43,067 bases of DNA from Acidobacteriota bacterium (lineage in GTDB: Bacteria; Acidobacteriota; Terriglobia; Acidiferrales; UBA7541): assembly GCA_003224525.1 (NCBI GenBank), contig QHZB01000187.1, positions 1 through 43,067 on the forward strand, given 5' to 3'. Under the pieces are notes generated by a model that made no database searches, was not told the DNA's origin, and saw only the letters and a program-made list of their open reading frames with translations. Position numbers and translations under genes: made by a program. Of the stretch, positions 8,103 through 16,122 are shown one piece after another (position 1 is the stretch's first letter; each line of letters begins with the position of its first letter).

Positions 8103-9086
8103 TTGATCCTTGCAGGGGATGTTGGCGGGACGAAGTGTAATCTGGCGCTCTTTTCGGAAAAACGCGGCACGCTCACGCCCGTCTTCAAGCAGCGCTTCGC
8201 AAGCAAGGAGTTCGCGCAATTCGAGCGCATCGTCAAGGAGTTCTCGCGGCAGGCGGCCGAACATCTCGGCAAGGAACGCATCGTAGCCGCCGGCTTCGGC
8301 ATCGCCGGGCCGGTGATCAATGGCAGCGTGCGAGCCACGAATCTTCCGTGGATCGTCGATACCGCCTCCCTCATCAAAGAGCTGAATGTCCCGCACGTCG
8401 TTCTCTTGAATGATCTTGGCGCCACGGGCCACAGTATCGAGCATCTTCCGCCGGAAGATTTCTGCGTCTTGAATCCAGGTAAACCCGAGCCGGGCGGAAC
8501 CCGGGCACTGCTCGCGGCCGGTACAGGTCTTGGCCAGTCGATTCTAGTGTGGGATGGCGGCCGCTACCGCGTTGTGCCTTCCGAAGGCGGGCATTCCGAC
8601 TTCGCCCCGCACACCGAGCAGCAGATCGAACTCCTCCGCTTCATGCGCCGCCGCTATCCTCAAGTAAGCTGGGAACTCATTCTGTCCGGCCGCGGCTTCC
8701 GTACCATTCATGAATTTCTCGCGCCCAAAGTTACCCATGCCACGTTTGAAGATCCCGATGCCGATCCCGCCCCGGAGATCACGCGGCGCGGGTTGGACAA
8801 GTCCTGCCGCGTCTGTTCCGACACCTTGGATCTTTGGACCGCCATCTATGGCGCGGAAGCGGGGAATCTCGCGCTGAAAGTTCTCGCGCTCGGCGGTGTC
8901 TACGTTGCCGGCGGCATCGCCGTCAAAATCCTCGAAAAAATGAAGGACGGCACCTTTTTTCACGCTTTCAAGGACAAGTGGAAATTCGAAGGCCTTCTCA
9001 GCGATATCCCCGTCTCCATCGTACTCAATGAATCTGCCCCGCTACTCGGAGCCGCCTATGAGGCGCTCGCCGCCATTGACAAGTAG
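8103..9086 (+). CDS. glk: Glucokinase
   Basis: This 327-aa ROK/Glk-type kinase phosphorylates glucose with ATP in the cytoplasm. Visible motifs are the phosphate-binding loop DVGGTK (6-11), catalytic aspartate in LLNDLGA (D104), AAGTGLG and the sugar-binding SEGGH (E161, H164). The start is a TTG at 8103 with AGGGGG about 5 nt upstream. It sits 50 bp after zwf on the same strand, so glucose phosphorylation and glucose-6-phosphate oxidation are probably co-expressed. A hairpin with a short T run follows the stop. Confidence 0.95.
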   Translation: MILAGDVGGTKCNLALFSEKRGTLTPVFKQRFASKEFAQFERIVKEFSRQAAEHLGKERIVAAGFGIAGPVINGSVRATNLPWIVDTASLIKELNVPHVVLLNDLGATGHSIEHLPPEDFCVLNPGKPEPGGTRALLAAGTGLGQSILVWDGGRYRVVPSEGGHSDFAPHTEQQIELLRFMRRRYPQVSWELILSGRGFRTIHEFLAPKVTHATFEDPDADPAPEITRRGLDKSCRVCSDTLDLWTAIYGAEAGNLALKVLALGGVYVAGGIAVKILEKMKDGTFFHAFKDKWKFEGLLSDIPVSIVLNESAPLLGAAYEALAAIDK

Positions 9087-9111
9087 CGCCGGCGTCCTTG
9101 CCGGCGGTTTT
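9087..9111 (+). terminator. Hairpin terminator after glk
   Basis: CGCCGGC (9087-9093), a six-base loop and GCCGGCG (9100-9106) form a perfect 7-bp GC stem followed by GTTTT. It begins at the glk stop codon. The same kind of GCCGGC hairpin is common between genes in acidobacterial genomes, so it may also be a dispersed repeat. Confidence 0.5.
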
Positions 9112-9202
9112 GCCTCCGCCAACACTTCACAAGCCCCTGCGCTGCGCTTCGCCTTGGAACTCGACTGCTGTTGCCTTTGGAATGTCCTGGAAATGCTTTG
9201 AA

Positions 9203-9262
9203 ATGGTGTACGCCGTCTCTTCTGCTCTGTGTACTCTGCGTTCTCTGCAAACTCTGTGTTAA
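9203..9262. repeat. CTCTGTG-rich low-complexity intergenic repeat
   Basis: The stretch contains repeated short units of the type CTCTGTGTACTCTGCG / TTCTCTGC / CTCTGTGTTAAT. Such pyrimidine-rich near-repeats occur as dispersed intergenic elements in many acidobacterial and proteobacterial genomes. An open frame crosses it but is not credible as protein. Confidence 0.4.
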
Positions 9263-9320
9263 TCCTTTTTCTGACTCTAAGAACGCCCACATTCCTAAAG
9301 GTGATCCCAGGGAAATCGCA

Positions 9321-9938
9321 ATGCAAAATCCACGCCATTTCTTCCTATTCCGAATCCAGCTTGCTACGCTTGATCAAGTGGCTTTCCTCGAAGACAAATT
9401 CGGAGAATGGAAGCCCGTTTCACGCGGCGCTGGAATTGCCTGGCCCTGCTTTTACTCACTCTTCCTCCTTTACGCCTTCACCAACCGCTCCGGATTTCTC
9501 TTCCTGGATTTCGTCAATCTGATCATCCACGAGGGCGGGCATTTCTTCTTCAGTTGGTTCGGCAACACCATCATGATTCTCGGCGGAACGCTGGGCGAAC
9601 TGCTCGTGCCCCTCTTATGCGCCATCTATTTTTTCTGGCAACGCGAAGCCACCGCCTTCGCTTTTTGCAGCTTCTGGTTCTTCGAGAATTTCCCCTACAT
9701 CGGCACTTACATGGCGGACGCGCGCACCGCAGCCTTGCCCCTGGTCGGCTCCGGCGACTCTGACTGGGAAATTCTCTTCAGCCAGTGGGGCCTCCTCGCC
9801 CAGGACCAGAAAATCGGCGGAATCATGCGCACCCTCGGCTGGCTCGGCATGCTCGCTACAGTGGCATGGCTGGCCTATCGCGTCCGTCATGACGCCGCAA
9901 TTGGAGCAGGGTTCTCGGATACCAGGCAAGCGCCATAG
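9321..9938 (+). CDS. Membrane protein with HExxH motif (putative membrane metallopeptidase-like)
   Basis: This 205-aa protein has about four hydrophobic segments (about 40-52, 58-70, 84-105 and 170-187) and an HEGGH motif (H70-E71-x2-H74) inside a membrane-proximal segment (LIIHEGGHFFFSWFGN). HExxH can coordinate zinc in M50-like intramembrane proteases, but no second ligand motif such as NxxPxxxLDGG is visible, so peptidase activity is uncertain. The ATG at 9321 was chosen because the upstream part of the frame runs through low-complexity repeat DNA; CAGGGA lies about 8 nt before it. It may be monocistronic. I do not recognise a named family. Confidence 0.6.
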   Translation: MQNPRHFFLFRIQLATLDQVAFLEDKFGEWKPVSRGAGIAWPCFYSLFLLYAFTNRSGFLFLDFVNLIIHEGGHFFFSWFGNTIMILGGTLGELLVPLLCAIYFFWQREATAFAFCSFWFFENFPYIGTYMADARTAALPLVGSGDSDWEILFSQWGLLAQDQKIGGIMRTLGWLGMLATVAWLAYRVRHDAAIGAGFSDTRQAP

Positions 9939-10533
9939 GCGCGCAAGAGGCTAACGCAGCCTGCGAGAGCTGAGAAGTCCTATAGCTGATAGATTGGCCG
10001 CGGCGGTATGCACAATCGGTCTGATGGATGACGGCGTCGGCTCCTTCGACCGCGTAGACTTGGTTGCTGTTACAGCCCCCCACCCACTAAGCCCTGTCGA
10101 ATCATATCGTTTCGAAAACACAGGGAGAGGGGCATCTTCAGCCTTCAATCCGCCAACCTGTGCTCTTCGTTCCGAGCTATCCCCTTTGTATTCACATTCT
10201 TCCGCACTCTTTTGCACTTTTTTGCGCCCAACAAAAACTCAACTCTTTTCTTTTCATACGATTCCACACTCTGCGTCAAAAAACCGCGCAGCGTGGGATA
10301 CCCCTCGCAATTTCGCCACCGGGATCAAATTGAACCAAGCCAGCGCTAAACTTGTTCCACCGATGACACCCTGTGTCATCTTCATCGACAACCGACCCGC
10401 TCCGGGGCTTCGCTTGGCCCGCGATTGGCCTCTCATCCTTGCCGTTTCTTGGTAAACTACAGTCATCCCCTGTTTCGAATGGCCGGTTTAGGGAGCTACA
10501 TCCCCCTTTCCGCACGCGGGCCAAGGAGCTAGT
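9939..10533. other. Gene-poor stretch before mmsA
   Basis: About 590 bp with no convincing coding sequence. An open frame at 9994-10455 has a composition unlike a protein (runs of Ser, Pro and Phe) and no ribosome binding site. A good AAGGAG site for mmsA lies at the right end. I see no riboswitch-like fold or clear promoter. Confidence 0.5.
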
Positions 10534-12027
10534 ATGAGCAGTGCCGTAACCACCCAGGTATCCGATCTTCAAAACTACGTGAATGGCGCCTGGCGGCGAG
10601 CCGCCGCAACCGAATTCGTGGACGTCACCAACCCAGCTACCGCTGAACTGCTGGCGCGCACGCCGCTTTCGACATCCGCCGAAGTCGACGCGGCGGTTCA
10701 AGCTGCCGCCGATGCCTTCCCGGCTTGGCGCCGCACTCCTCCCGGCGAGCGCGTCCAATATCTCTTCAGGCTGAAAAATCTCATCGAAGAGCATCTCGAC
10801 GAACTTGCCCGGCTCATCACCATCGAAAACGGAAAAACCTTGGGCGAAGCCAAAGCCGAGCTGCGCCGCGGCATCGAAAACGTCGAAGTCGCGTGCGGCA
10901 TCCCCATGATGATGCAGGGCCGCGTCCTCGAAGACGTGACGCCCGGCGTGGATGAAATGCAGATTCGCCAGCCGCTCGGAGTCGTCGCCGCCATCACGCC
11001 CTTCAATTTTCCCGCGATGATCGTCTACTGGTTCTTGCCCTACGCCATCGCTTGCGGAAATACCTTTATCCTGAAACCCTCCGAGCGCGTTCCCCTATCG
11101 ATGCGCCGCCTCTTTGAACTCTTCGAGAAGACCGGCCTGCCCAAAGGAGTCGTAAACCTCGTCAACGGTGGCCGGGACGTGGTCAACGCGCTCTGCGACC
11201 ATCCGCAAGTTCGCGCCATCAGTTTTGTCGGCTCCACCCCCGTCGCCAAGCACGTTTACACGCGTTCCGCAGCCAGCGGCAAACGCATGCAGTGCCAAGG
11301 CGGCGCGAAGAATCACGTCATCGTCCTTCCCGATGCGGACATGGAGCTTGCCACGCAGATCATCAGCGACAGCGCATTTGGTTGCGCGGGCCAGCGCTGC
11401 CTCGCGGTTTCCGTTGCCGTCACCATTGGCGAAGCGCAAAAAACATTCCGCGACTCCATCGCGCTCGCCGCCTCTTCAATTCGCGTCGGCAATGGCCTCG
11501 ACGCCGGCGTACAGATGGGACCGGTCATCACCAAGGAAAGCAAGCGGCGCATCGAATCGCTGATCTCCGCGGGCGTTGGCGAAGGCGCAAAACTCATTGT
11601 CGACGGGCGCAACACGAAAATCCCCAAATACGAATCAGGAAATTTTCTCACGCCGACGGTCCTTGACGGATTGCCGTCCACCAGCCAGCTTGCCAATACG
11701 GAAATCTTCGGCCCCGTGCTCAGCTTGGTTCACGCCAACTCCATTGATGAAGCCATGGAATTTCTTCGCCGCAGTCCCTACGGCAACCAGGCATCGCTCT
11801 TTACGACGAGTGGTTCCGCTGCGCGCAAATTCCGCTACGAAGCGCCCGCGGGAAATATCGGCATCAATATCGGCGTCGCCGCGCCGATGGCTTATTTCCC
11901 CTTCAGCGGATGGAAAGAAAGTTTCTTCGGCATCCTCCACGGCCAAGGACGCGACGCCGTGGACTTTTTCACCGAATCCAAGATCGTCATCGAGCGCTGG
12001 TCGCGCCAGGAAACGCGCAAGTTCTAG
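10534..12027 (+). CDS. mmsA: CoA-acylating methylmalonate-semialdehyde dehydrogenase
   Basis: MmsA oxidises (methyl)malonate semialdehyde to propionyl- or acetyl-CoA with NAD+ and CoA, in valine, beta-alanine and inositol breakdown. The 497-aa protein has the family length and motifs: [20 protein letters not shown] near 154-173, [12 protein letters not shown] near 231, and catalytic cysteine in [11 protein letters not shown] (C289). The classical ALDH glutamate motif is replaced by the MMSDH form (QCQGGAKNH). AAGGAG lies 6 nt before the ATG. The Rieske oxygenase gene starts 2 bp after the stop, indicating tight coupling. Confidence 0.94.
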   Translation: MSSAVTTQVSDLQNYVNGAWRRAAATEFVDVTNPATAELLARTPLSTSAEVDAAVQAAADAFPAWRRTPPGERVQYLFRLKNLIEEHLDELARLITIENGKTLGEAKAELRRGIENVEVACGIPMMMQGRVLEDVTPGVDEMQIRQPLGVVAAITPFNFPAMIVYWFLPYAIACGNTFILKPSERVPLSMRRLFELFEKTGLPKGVVNLVNGGRDVVNALCDHPQVRAISFVGSTPVAKHVYTRSAASGKRMQCQGGAKNHVIVLPDADMELATQIISDSAFGCAGQRCLAVSVAVTIGEAQKTFRDSIALAASSIRVGNGLDAGVQMGPVITKESKRRIESLISAGVGEGAKLIVDGRNTKIPKYESGNFLTPTVLDGLPSTSQLANTEIFGPVLSLVHANSIDEAMEFLRRSPYGNQASLFTTSGSAARKFRYEAPAGNIGINIGVAAPMAYFPFSGWKESFFGILHGQGRDAVDFFTESKIVIERWSRQETRKF

Positions 12028-12029
12028 CC

Positions 12030-13163
12030 ATGCTGATGAAACCTCTTCACTTGGACGTGCACGAACAAATCGAGTGCGCTCAGACACTCGCATCGCGTTT
12101 TTACACCGATCCCGCAATTCTTGATATCGAGAAGTCGCGCATTTTCCATCGCACCTGGCAACTCGTTGGAACTCTCAGCCAGGCGTGCGGAGAAGTGAAC
12201 GGGATGAAGCGCACCATCGCCGATCCCGAAAGTTTTTTCACCGCCGATGTTGCTGGTGAGCCAATCATCGTCGTTCGCGACAACCAGGGAACGCTGCGTG
12301 CCTTCAGTAACGTTTGCCGCCATCGCGCCGGGCCGATCGCGCTCGGCAGCGGCTGCAAAAATGTTTTGCGTTGCCAATATCACGGTTGGACCTACACGCT
12401 GGATGGACGCCTCATCGGTACGCCCGACGTCGAGGGCGTCGAGTTTTTCGACCGCAGCACCATGGGCATGGTGCCGCTTCGCTGCGAGACGTGGGAACAG
12501 TTCATCTTTGTAAATTTCGATCTGAAGTCTGAGCCGCTATCAACTTACCTAGGTCAGATTCCCCAGCAGGCACAAGGTTTCCAATTCGGTGGTTTGCAAT
12601 TTGCCGAGCGCCGTGATTACGTAATCGATTGCAATTGGAAAGTTTACGTCGACAACTATCTCGAGGGCTATCACATTCCCATCGCCCATCCCGGCTTGAT
12701 GAAGGAGATCGACTACGCGCAATACCGCACGGGCACGTTTCGTTACTACTCCCAGCAATTCGCACCGATTCGCGCGATGAATGCGGAAGACGCGGGCGAG
12801 CGCCTGTACGCTCCCGGCACGAGCCTGCAGCAGGCTCTCTACTTCTGGATTTTCCCGAGCCTGATGCTCAACATCTATCCGGATAACATCTCGACCAATC
12901 TCATCGTGCCCCTCTCCCACGAAAAGACGCTTACGATCTTCGAATGGTTTTTCCACGATGTCGCCTCGGAAAAAAATCGGGGGCGCATCAACCGCTCGGT
13001 GGCCTTCAGTGACGAAGTGCAGCAGGAAGATATTGGCCTCTGCGAAAATGTTCAGCGTGGTTTGCGCTCCTCGACCTATGACCGCGGACGCTACTCCGTC
13101 AAGCGCGAAAACGGCGTTCACCATTTCCACATGCTGCTCGGCGAGTTTCTGGGGCAGCCGTAA
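12030..13163 (+). CDS. Rieske ring-hydroxylating oxygenase alpha subunit family protein
   Basis: This 377-aa protein has an N-terminal Rieske [2Fe-2S] domain (C96-x-H98 and C115-x2-H118 in CRHRAG and CQYHGW) and a C-terminal catalytic domain whose mononuclear iron ligands lie in NWKVYVDNYLEGYHIPIAH (D208, H215, H220). Such enzymes hydroxylate or demethylate aromatics or quaternary amines. The sequence style is close to choline/carnitine/glycine-betaine monooxygenases, but the substrate cannot be fixed. A frame extends upstream into mmsA, but the ATG at 12030 is chosen because it sits just after the mmsA stop. No reductase is nearby, so electrons must come from a partner elsewhere. Gluconokinase follows after 17 bp. 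Confidence 0.9.
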   Translation: MLMKPLHLDVHEQIECAQTLASRFYTDPAILDIEKSRIFHRTWQLVGTLSQACGEVNGMKRTIADPESFFTADVAGEPIIVVRDNQGTLRAFSNVCRHRAGPIALGSGCKNVLRCQYHGWTYTLDGRLIGTPDVEGVEFFDRSTMGMVPLRCETWEQFIFVNFDLKSEPLSTYLGQIPQQAQGFQFGGLQFAERRDYVIDCNWKVYVDNYLEGYHIPIAHPGLMKEIDYAQYRTGTFRYYSQQFAPIRAMNAEDAGERLYAPGTSLQQALYFWIFPSLMLNIYPDNISTNLIVPLSHEKTLTIFEWFFHDVASEKNRGRINRSVAFSDEVQQEDIGLCENVQRGLRSSTYDRGRYSVKRENGVHHFHMLLGEFLGQP

Positions 13164-13180
13164 CCGGCGATGATGTTCCC

Positions 13181-13666
13181 GTGATCGTTCTCCTGATGGG
13201 CCCCGCCGGATCTGGAAAGACGACCGTCGGCAAACTGCTCGCCGCGCAGCTCAAGTGGGAATTTGTGGACGCCGACAATTTCCACTCGCCCGCAAACATT
13301 GAGAAAATGTCCCGCGGCATTCCACTCAGCGACGACGACCGCATCCCCTGGCTCAGTTCCATTCGCGAAGCGTTGTTGCAATGGGATGCGCAGCACCGCA
13401 ACGTTGTCCTGGCATGCTCCGCACTGAAGCGCAGCTACCGCGAGTTGCTCCAAATCAATTCCAATGTAAAGCTGGTTTACTTGAGAGCTTCCTACGAACT
13501 GCTTCGCGAACGGTTGCGTTTGCGAAAAGGCCACTACGCCGGCGAGCAAATCCTCGCCGGCCAATTCGCGGATCTCGAGGAACCCACCGATGCCATTACC
13601 ATCGACGCCGCGCAGTCCCCGGAACAAATCGTCGCGGAAATCCGCAAACGTCTCGCGCTATCTTAA
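13181..13666 (+). CDS. gntK: Gluconokinase
   Basis: GntK phosphorylates D-gluconate to 6-phosphogluconate, feeding the pentose phosphate or Entner-Doudoroff route. The 161-aa protein matches the small P-loop kinase family: Walker A GPAGSGKT (7-14), the gluconate-binding FVDADNFHSPANIEKM segment, ACSALKRSYRE and GHYAGEQILAGQFADLEEP. The start is GTG at 13181; nearby ATGs are in another frame. It ends the mmsA-Rieske-gntK run and converges on lemA. Confidence 0.93.
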   Translation: MIVLLMGPAGSGKTTVGKLLAAQLKWEFVDADNFHSPANIEKMSRGIPLSDDDRIPWLSSIREALLQWDAQHRNVVLACSALKRSYRELLQINSNVKLVYLRASYELLRERLRLRKGHYAGEQILAGQFADLEEPTDAITIDAAQSPEQIVAEIRKRLALS

Positions 13667-13692
13667 GATGCGCCGCTTGCTGGAGCAGAGCT

Positions 13693-14310
13693 CTAGGGTT
13701 TTGCAGGCGCTGGCTTGGGTGTTGTAGCCGGTGCGTTCGGCGTTCCGAAACTCACCTTGGGGGCCTGCCGCGCGCCTTCTTCGGTCTTGAAGTAGGCATC
13801 GTTCCGAGTAAATCCACTCATGCTCGCTACCAAACTGTTCGGGAAGAGTGCAATAAACGTGTTGTAATCCTGCACCGCCTCGTTGTAACGGCGGCGTTCC
13901 ACGGCGATGCGATTTTCCGTGCCCGCCAGCTCGTCCTGCAGACGCAAAAAATTCTCGTTGGATCTCAGTTGGGGATAGTTTTCAACTACTACGAGCAAGC
14001 GCCCCAAAGCAGAATCCAATTGTCCATTCGCCGCAATTTTTTCAGCCGGAGAATGCGCGCCAAGAAGGGCGGAACGCGCCTTTGCGATGTCGCCGAACAC
14101 GGTTTGCTCCTGCGCCGCAAAGCCCTTCACCGTCTCCACGAGATTGGGGATCAAGTCCGCTCGCCGTTGCAGGACAACGTCCACCTGCGCCCACGCGGCA
14201 TTCACCGCCTCGCGTTTCACAACCATCTGATTCCTGCGGCTGACAAACGAACTCCCCAGCATCAGCGCAACGACCACCAAAACAATTAGAACTATCAGAC
14301 TTTTCTTCAT
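13693..14310 (-). CDS. lemA: LemA family protein
   Basis: The 205-aa product begins with a short cytoplasmic N-terminus and one membrane segment (about 4-21). A helical LemA domain follows, with the family motifs AWAQVDVVLQRRADLIPNLV and ENYPQLRSNENFLRLQDELAGTENRI, plus a Pro/Ala/Thr-rich tail. The function of LemA is unresolved; it is often encoded with TPM-domain proteins, as here. GAGG lies 6 nt before the ATG. It is the last gene of a minus-strand operon (TPM, nucleotidyltransferase, lemA) with 22-27 bp gaps. Confidence 0.93.
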   Translation of the reverse strand: MKKSLIVLIVLVVVALMLGSSFVSRRNQMVVKREAVNAAWAQVDVVLQRRADLIPNLVETVKGFAAQEQTVFGDIAKARSALLGAHSPAEKIAANGQLDSALGRLLVVVENYPQLRSNENFLRLQDELAGTENRIAVERRRYNEAVQDYNTFIALFPNSLVASMSGFTRNDAYFKTEEGARQAPKVSFGTPNAPATTPKPAPAKP

Positions 14311-14332
14311 ATCTGCCTCGAATCAGTTGGAT

Positions 14333-15085
14333 TTACGAATGTGCATTCTTCACTCGCCGCCATTCCCGCTTGGGAAAGTGATGCTCCAGCGCATCCAGGG
14401 TTTTCTCCAATGCCTTTAGATACGCACCGTACACCGGAACAATTTCGCCGTGAAATTCGCCCGTCTCACGCAGTTTCAGCATGGGGCCGAATGCCGCCAT
14501 GCTTGAGCCCGTCAGCGCCGCCGCTCGCGCAACAATATCATGCGCGGCCGCCGGCGGCTCTTCTCCGAAAGCGATCACCAGATGGCGCAGCAGCGTCAGC
14601 ACTCCCGAAAACGATTTTCTCAGAATCGGCGCCAGTTCTTTTGCGCTCCCCGGCGCGCGCAGATAATGCTGCCTCAACTTCAGCAGGATCGTGCGCAAAG
14701 CATGCTCAATCTGCACGCGATGCAGGTTCATCGGCACTTCAATTTCCGTGACGACGTCCGCTCCGTAAAGTATTCGCCGCCTGTGTTTCATATCGAAAAT
14801 CTCGATAGCGAAGACATTCGCGGCATCCCTCAGCTCATCTTTCGTGAAGAAAAGAGGCGCAGGCTCTTTCTGCTCGACGCACCACCATTTCACTACGTGT
14901 GCGAGGCGTCCCAACTCCTCGACACTCAACGAATGAAGGATGCAAACCACATTGAGGTCCGAGTGTTCTTCGCGAAAGTCACCGCGCGCAGCCGATCCGA
15001 ACAAAATGATGCATTCGAGATTTGCCCCCGCGAATTCCTTTAGCCTGTTGACCAGCTCCGTCAGTTTTGTTTCTGTGGAGAGCAT
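14333..15085 (-). CDS. Nucleotidyltransferase-domain protein with altered catalytic motif
   Basis: The 250-aa protein carries a minimal nucleotidyltransferase (Pol beta-like) domain in its first 110 residues, with LFGSAARGDFREEHSDLNVV. In active enzymes the motif is GS...SDxD; here the second acidic residue is Asn (SDLNVV). A later carboxylate pair (EIFD) is present. The C-terminal half is helical and unassigned. The target is unknown, and activity may be altered or lost. The ATG at 15085 is chosen because upstream codons are antisense to nothing conserved and overlap the TPM gene's glycine-rich end in another frame. It lies between the TPM and lemA genes in one operon. Confidence 0.82.
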   Translation of the reverse strand: MLSTETKLTELVNRLKEFAGANLECIILFGSAARGDFREEHSDLNVVCILHSLSVEELGRLAHVVKWWCVEQKEPAPLFFTKDELRDAANVFAIEIFDMKHRRRILYGADVVTEIEVPMNLHRVQIEHALRTILLKLRQHYLRAPGSAKELAPILRKSFSGVLTLLRHLVIAFGEEPPAAAHDIVARAAALTGSSMAAFGPMLKLRETGEFHGEIVPVYGAYLKALEKTLDALEHHFPKREWRRVKNAHS

Positions 15086-15111
15086 TTCACATCCGTTCCT
15101 TTCATCCCGCG

Positions 15112-15945
15112 CTACCAGTCTCCTGAAGCGCCTCCGCCTCCGCTGCTGCCGCCGCCAAATCCCCCAAATCCGCCGCCATCGCCGCCTCCGCCGAAACCTC
15201 CTCCGCCCCAACCTCCCGAGCCGCCTCCCGAACGCCTTCCAGCGCTGTCCGCGAGCATTCCCAGCAGAAACCAGAGCAAGCCGCTTCCGTCCGATCTGCC
15301 TCCGCGCCGACCACCGCCGCGGGAAGACAGGCTGGCGATCACCAAAAAGAGCACGATCAAACCGAGCACGAACCAAAGTCCCAGATTCCCGGCGCGAGCC
15401 CCGGTGTTTCGAATCTGTCCCGCGGGAGGCTGACCGCTTAGCGTTACTCCCGAATCGTCCGCAATGTGCTTGGCCAACTGCCAGGCGGCGACCTCGGCCG
15501 CTTTGCCGTAGTCGCCCCGGCGCAAAAAGGGCACCATCGCGCGGCCCGCATCTCCGGCCCGCGCATCATTGATCACCGGCTCAAGCCCGTAGCCCACTTC
15601 GATGCGATATTTATGCTCGTGGGGAGCTACAAGCAATAACACTCCGCGATTGTCTTTCTTACTTCCGACTCCAAGCTGTTTGAAGAGGTCCACGGCATAA
15701 TTCTCGACGCCTTCTCCATCGAGCGACTGGACGGTCACAATTGCCATCTGCGCGCCGGTCTTTTGCTCAACCTCCGTGCACAACGCTTCGAGCCGTGTTC
15801 TGGCTTCCGGGGCAATAACCCCGGCCAGGTCACTTACATAACCGCTGGGATGAATCTTCTTGACGTCTTCCGCTGCGCAGAAGCTCGCGCTGAACAAAAG
15901 CAGGCAGTGAAGCATTGCGGTTCGAAAGCGGTGGGTTTTTCGCAT
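15112..15945 (-). CDS. TPM-domain (Psb32/YgcG-like) secreted membrane protein
   Basis: This 277-aa protein has an N-terminal signal peptide (hydrophobic stretch about 11-24, ending near CAAE) and a TPM domain (about 34-165) with VSDLAGVIAPEARTRLEAL and NRGVLLLVAPHEHKYRIEVG. A single transmembrane segment lies at about 189-205, and the tail is Gly/Ser-rich and very low in complexity. TPM proteins are thought to act at membranes in protein quality control and commonly pair with LemA. It is the first gene of the operon with the nucleotidyltransferase and lemA. No strong Shine-Dalgarno is seen. Confidence 0.9.
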   Translation of the reverse strand: MRKTHRFRTAMLHCLLLFSASFCAAEDVKKIHPSGYVSDLAGVIAPEARTRLEALCTEVEQKTGAQMAIVTVQSLDGEGVENYAVDLFKQLGVGSKKDNRGVLLLVAPHEHKYRIEVGYGLEPVINDARAGDAGRAMVPFLRRGDYGKAAEVAAWQLAKHIADDSGVTLSGQPPAGQIRNTGARAGNLGLWFVLGLIVLFLVIASLSSRGGGRRGGRSDGSGLLWFLLGMLADSAGRRSGGGSGGWGGGGFGGGGDGGGFGGFGGGSSGGGGASGDW

Positions 15946-16045
15946 GCAGGGTTCGAAGTCGTCGCCAAATGACTATAGGGCCAGCTTCGACCATCTGTAA
16001 AGCGGTGTCAGCCTTCTCCTTCCATCACCTTCCATCAAGCGAACC

Positions 16046-16075
16046 TTGCGAGGGTGCTGAGTTCGCACCTATAAT
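16046..16075 (+). promoter_or_regulatory. Promoter of the GcvT-like gene
   Basis: A perfect TATAAT at 16070-16075 is preceded by TTGCGA at 16046-16051 with an 18-nt spacer. The expected start site is near 16082, about 40 nt before the GTG start codon. Confidence 0.55.
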
Positions 16076-16122
16076 CCTGTGTCTTTGCGGCGGCGTCAGC
16101 CGCGTGCGCATTGGGAGGATCC

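Noticed and set aside
9994-10455. 153-codon plus frame before mmsA
   Set aside because: No ribosome site, no homology, biased composition.
13381-14289. 302-codon plus frame
   Set aside because: It overlaps gluconokinase in another frame and is antisense to lemA.
15102-15314. Ala/Glu-rich minus frame inside the TPM gene end
   Set aside because: A shadow of the Gly-rich tail of the TPM protein in another frame.
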